Part shown: piece by piece, positions 61,654 through 64,000 of the stretch
Position numbering within the stretch: the first letter of the stretch is position 1
Layout of the letters: each line of letters opens with the position of its first letter
From: Trichomonas vaginalis G3
Lineage: Eukaryota > Parabasalia > Trichomonadida > Trichomonadidae
Reading direction: 5' to 3'
Assembly: GCF_026262505.1 (NCBI RefSeq)
Contig: NC_067205.1
Coordinates: 9,796,001-9,860,000 of the forward strand
DNA: 64,000 nt
Notes under the pieces: model-generated
What the model saw: the letters and a program-made list of their open reading frames with translations, nothing else
What the model was told of the DNA's origin: nothing
Database searches by the model: none
Made by a program: the position numbers and the translations under genes

Positions 61654-62319
61654 ATGACTGACGTTCCTCTTCCTGAATGCCTTCCAAAGCCAGAAGTACC
61701 GAAAGCTACAGAACCTAAAGCACCAGCCCCTGCACCTCAGTTCCAGCAAGTACCTCCACCAAATTACTACCAATTTCCACCTCAATGTTACTACCCACCA
61801 CAAGGCTTCCCGAACTACCCTCCTCCTCAACCTATGCCTTACTTCCCCAACCCTTGGATGTTCCAGCAAGCTCCACCCCAGCAATTCCAATCTCAGCAAG
61901 CTCCACCCCAGCAAGCTCCATCCCAGCAAGCTCCATCCCAGCAAGCTCCACCCCAGCAATTCCAATCTCAATCCCAATCGAAGAGAGACCAAGACTTCGA
62001 AGAAGGTCTGAACCGCTTACGCAAAGAGTATGCTACAGCTCCAATGGAAGAGGACAGGCTTTCAGTCTCTTCCCTCAAATCGACCGATTCGACTCGTACC
62101 ACAGATTCGGTTCGTGACCGTGAAGACTACCTCAAGCAGTCTGAGAGACTCTTCATCCTACAATCATTTACAGTTGGAGCTCTCAAGAACATGCGCAATT
62201 ACGAAGGTCAAACACCAGCTGGAGACCGCAAAACAGACGTACTCGCAAGAGCCGTCCAGCTCGTCAAGACAAAGACTGAGATAGTCGACTTCATTCTTGC
62301 AGCTTGCCCATACAAGTAA
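61654..62319 (+). CDS. Pro/Gln-rich protein with helical C-terminus, 221 aa
   Basis: From the ATG at 61654 (MTDVPLPECLPKPEVPKATE). Residues ~25-110 are Pro/Gln/Tyr-rich with QAPPQQ/QAPSQQ repeats; residues ~120-221 are a charged helical domain ending VDFILAACPYK. The low-complexity half shows recent repeat expansion and differs from the remnant in element 1. Role unknown; a scaffold-like protein is one option. Confidence 0.55.
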   Translation: MTDVPLPECLPKPEVPKATEPKAPAPAPQFQQVPPPNYYQFPPQCYYPPQGFPNYPPPQPMPYFPNPWMFQQAPPQQFQSQQAPPQQAPSQQAPSQQAPPQQFQSQSQSKRDQDFEEGLNRLRKEYATAPMEEDRLSVSSLKSTDSTRTTDSVRDREDYLKQSERLFILQSFTVGALKNMRNYEGQTPAGDRKTDVLARAVQLVKTKTEIVDFILAACPYK

Positions 62320-62347
62320 AAAAATAAACAATTACGAGTTAAACCTT

Positions 62348-62548
62348 TTATTCTTTCTTTTCTGAGTTGTTTAGAGCTGGTTTCTCTTGTAGGAGCCTTT
62401 CGTACTCTTCCATGGTCATGTAATTGCGAATTTGGTACGCAATTCCAGGTTCGTTGTTTTTGAACCTTACGTATGTAACGCTTCCATCCTCCTCAGGGAA
62501 GTAAGCTGCTAACATCTGACCAAGTTTTCTCGGTGACTCGGAGCTCAT
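62348..62548 (-). CDS. Small Polinton protein, 66 aa
   Basis: From the ATG at 62548 (MSSESPRKLGQMLAAYFPEE), preceded by the AAAAAGTGACA motif at 62555-62565. Compact alpha/beta look; C-terminus Lys/Glu-rich. Family unknown. Confidence 0.5.
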   Translation of the reverse strand: MSSESPRKLGQMLAAYFPEEDGSVTYVRFKNNEPGIAYQIRNYMTMEEYERLLQEKPALNNSEKKE

Positions 62549-62554
62549 TAAAAA

Positions 62555-62565
62555 TGTCACTTTTT
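62555..62565 (-). promoter_or_regulatory. AAAAAGTGACA start-proximal motif
   Basis: Six bases upstream of the ATG at 62548 on the minus strand. Confidence 0.5.
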
Positions 62566-62600
62566 AAACGTTAAGTTTTTAGTCTTATTTTACCCTTTGT

Positions 62601-62795
62601 TTACCCTTTGTTTACCCTTTGTTTGTCAAGGTAGTATTGGAGTGCAATTTCTCCAAATTCTCTGTGTCGGAGTTCTTCAGCATTTTCCAAGGTGTACCTG
62701 GAGAACTCAAAGAAGTTGTCAAGAAGATACTGCCATGCTGCTCTTCTGAGTTCGTCGGTATTTTGGAAGTGTTGCACCTTCGAGTCTTCGGACAT
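62601..62795 (-). CDS. Small Polinton protein, 64 aa
   Basis: From the ATG at 62795 (MSEDSKVQHFQNTDELRRAA), helical, ending DKQRVNKG. The 3' end runs into three tandem copies of a 12-bp repeat (TTTACCCTTTG plus T). The AAAAAGTGTCA motif lies at 62803-62813. Confidence 0.5.
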   Translation of the reverse strand: MSEDSKVQHFQNTDELRRAAWQYLLDNFFEFSRYTLENAEELRHREFGEIALQYYLDKQRVNKG

Positions 62796-62799
62796 GAAA

Positions 62800-63060
62800 A
62801 AATGACACTTTTTCATTATATAACTGTTATTTTTTTACGAAGAGAACTTTGACACTTCGTAAAAAAAATCCCTGAAATCGTGAAAAAATGACCAAATTTC
62901 ATTATATAACTGTTATTTTTTGACGAAGTGAACTTTGACACTTCGTAAAAAAAATCCCTGAAATCGTGAAAAAATGACCAAATTTCATTATATAACTGTT
63001 ATTTTTTGACGAAGTGAACTTTGACACTTCGTAAAAAAAATCCCTAAAATCATATCTTTT
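62800..63060. repeat. Three 86-bp tandem units with hairpin
   Basis: Three units at 86-bp period. Each has TATAACTGTTATTTTTTGACG and an inverted repeat ACGAAGTG...CACTTCGT flanked by T and A runs, then AAATCCCTGAAATCGTG. A related single copy lies in element 1 at about 5565-5645. Confidence 0.85.
62803..62813 (-). promoter_or_regulatory. AAAAAGTGTCA start-proximal motif
   Basis: Seven bases upstream of the ATG at 62795; continues as TCATTTT, matching the initiator consensus. Confidence 0.55.
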
Positions 63061-63118
63061 ATACAAAAAAATGAAGAATAACTTTCACTTTTTCTATTAA
63101 ACCGTTTTGGCATTTCTC

Positions 63119-63298
63119 ATGAGTGAGTATAGTTCTGCCGAACCATTGGAAGAGAAGAAGTACCCTTGCTGGCAAAAGACAAAAATAGTTGCCTTAGTTG
63201 TCATTGCAATTGTACTCGTAATTGAATTCATTGTACTTCTCTTCACGTACATAAAACTCAGCAATGGTATTTGCTTTAAGAAGCTACCATCTTACTAA
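63119..63298 (+). CDS. Small single-pass membrane protein, 59 aa
   Basis: From the ATG at 63119 (MSEYSSAEPLEEKKYPCWQK). One strong membrane helix (IVALVVIAIVLVIEFIVLLF) and a short tail. It sits between the 86-bp repeats and the packaging ATPase. Function unknown. Confidence 0.55.
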   Translation: MSEYSSAEPLEEKKYPCWQKTKIVALVVIAIVLVIEFIVLLFTYIKLSNGICFKKLPSY

Positions 63299-63317
63299 GA
63301 CTAAACACTTACATTTT

Positions 63318-64000
63318 TCAAGCTTGACTTTTTACAATTTGAACTTTGTTTGCGTAGATGTGAATTCTGAAAGAAGTATGAGGGTCTTGTATGACTTTGT
63401 ACTTCTCCCATAGTTCATGTCTGTCAAACTTACCTGCCATGGACTCTTTCATAAGTTCCATGAAATCGTCTTCGGACAATCCGGGGAAAAGTACAATATC
63501 AGTAAGTATTCTCTTTACATCCTTACTTAAACTCTTTGCTGTCTGTACACAAATGACAACAGAGATGTTAAAGTGTCTGAGCTTCTTGAGAATTCGACAC
63601 ATATCTTGTTCTCTGTTCTTTAACAAAGGATGAGAAGCAAAGTCATCTAAGATAAGAAGACACCTATGAGGGTAAGTCTTCCAATCGTAAGATTGCAATT
63701 TCTTCGAAATGTATTCTATCTCTTTCTGTTTGTTTCTGAAGTGTTTCTTCTCTAATATTCTCTGCATTTCCTCATTTGGGTCTTTGAACTTAGAATTTAT
63801 ATACTCATTTATAGCATTATACTTCAAAACTCTTCTTTGGTACTTCTTTATCCAATCTAACAACTCAGAGTCTTTTATACATACTAACTTAGACTTCTTT
63901 ATAATATCTTTGAACGAATTGACGGTTTGGTCAAATTGACCCGAAGTACTACAAATAACAACTAACTCATAGAATGGGTTCTTCTCATCTAGTTCTTGTT
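63318..64000 (-). CDS. A32-type packaging ATPase, 3' part (element 2)
   Basis: Counterpart of 2492-3364. The window includes the Walker B part (RCLLILDDFASHP) and the C-terminal half; the rest of the gene, including Walker A, is outside. Very few differences from the element 1 copy. Confidence 0.8.
   Translation of the reverse strand, partial: QELDEKNPFYELVVICSTSGQFDQTVNSFKDIIKKSKLVCIKDSELLDWIKKYQRRVLKYNAINEYINSKFKDPNEEMQRILEKKHFRNKQKEIEYISKKLQSYDWKTYPHRCLLILDDFASHPLLKNREQDMCRILKKLRHFNISVVICVQTAKSLSKDVKRILTDIVLFPGLSEDDFMELMKESMAGKFDRHELWEKYKVIQDPHTSFRIHIYANKVQIVKSQA

Larger units (their letters stand above)
50152..64000 (+). mobile_element. Maverick/Polinton element 2, left part, broken
   Basis: Starts at 50152 with AGGTCAGGTATGAGGGGC, the same terminus as element 1, and runs past the window end. 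Parts in order: methyltransferase, small membrane protein, 120-aa protein, amphipathic basic protein, virion-like protein, phage-collar-type fibre, integrase, glycine-rich minor protein, 50-aa protein, 194-aa-family protein, protein-primed polymerase B, HNH-type protein, several small proteins, packaging ATPase. It is broken, with perhaps five to ten breaks in the visible part, fewer than element 1. High similarity to element 1 implies a recent origin. AGAATA (50146-50151) is the candidate 6-bp target duplication on this side. Confidence 0.9.

Overview
The window looks like the genome of a trichomonad parabasalid, most likely Trichomonas vaginalis. The grounds are: AT-rich spacers with no sign of introns, BspA-like leucine-rich-repeat genes, an ankyrin-repeat gene, a Ras-like GTPase, Tvmar1-type mariner elements about 1.3 kb long, and two Maverick/Polinton elements. 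The species name is inferred from this combination; I ran no search.

Layout. 1-16692: the right-hand part of a Polinton (element 1). It carries an SF3 helicase, a packaging-type ATPase, a KilA-N/GIY-YIG protein, a retroviral-type integrase, a phage-collar-type fibre, virion-like proteins and an adenine methyltransferase next to its terminus. It is broken in many places. 16693-29000: three tandem BspA-like genes on the minus strand. Two are each split by one mariner copy and the third is a decayed pseudogene. 29024-36318: ordinary host genes (Frag1/DRAM-like membrane protein, coiled-coil protein, Pmp-like surface protein, Ras GTPase, ankyrin protein). 37528-41427: a DNA transposon with an IS481/IS3-like DDE integrase, inverted arms over 1 kb long that contain 121-bp tandem repeats, and 14-bp flanking direct repeats. 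41540-43308: a KATNIP-like (DUF4457) gene followed by a FOR20-like gene, both of basal-body/cilium families. 43309-49694: gene-poor, with a 35-bp composite minisatellite and a 19-bp satellite. 49695-50151: the 3' part of a host gene cut by the second Polinton. 50152-64000: the left part of Polinton element 2, opposite in orientation to element 1, also broken but with fewer breaks.

The terminal ~7 kb of the two Polintons is almost the same, gene for gene. Their interiors differ in gene content, so the family is modular. Both encode the fibre next to a virion-like protein, the integrase, and small amphipathic proteins that could act in capsid or membrane steps; that role is inference. A short motif, AAAAGTG(A/T)CA, lies just upstream of start codons in both host and Polinton genes. 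It probably marks a shared core promoter.
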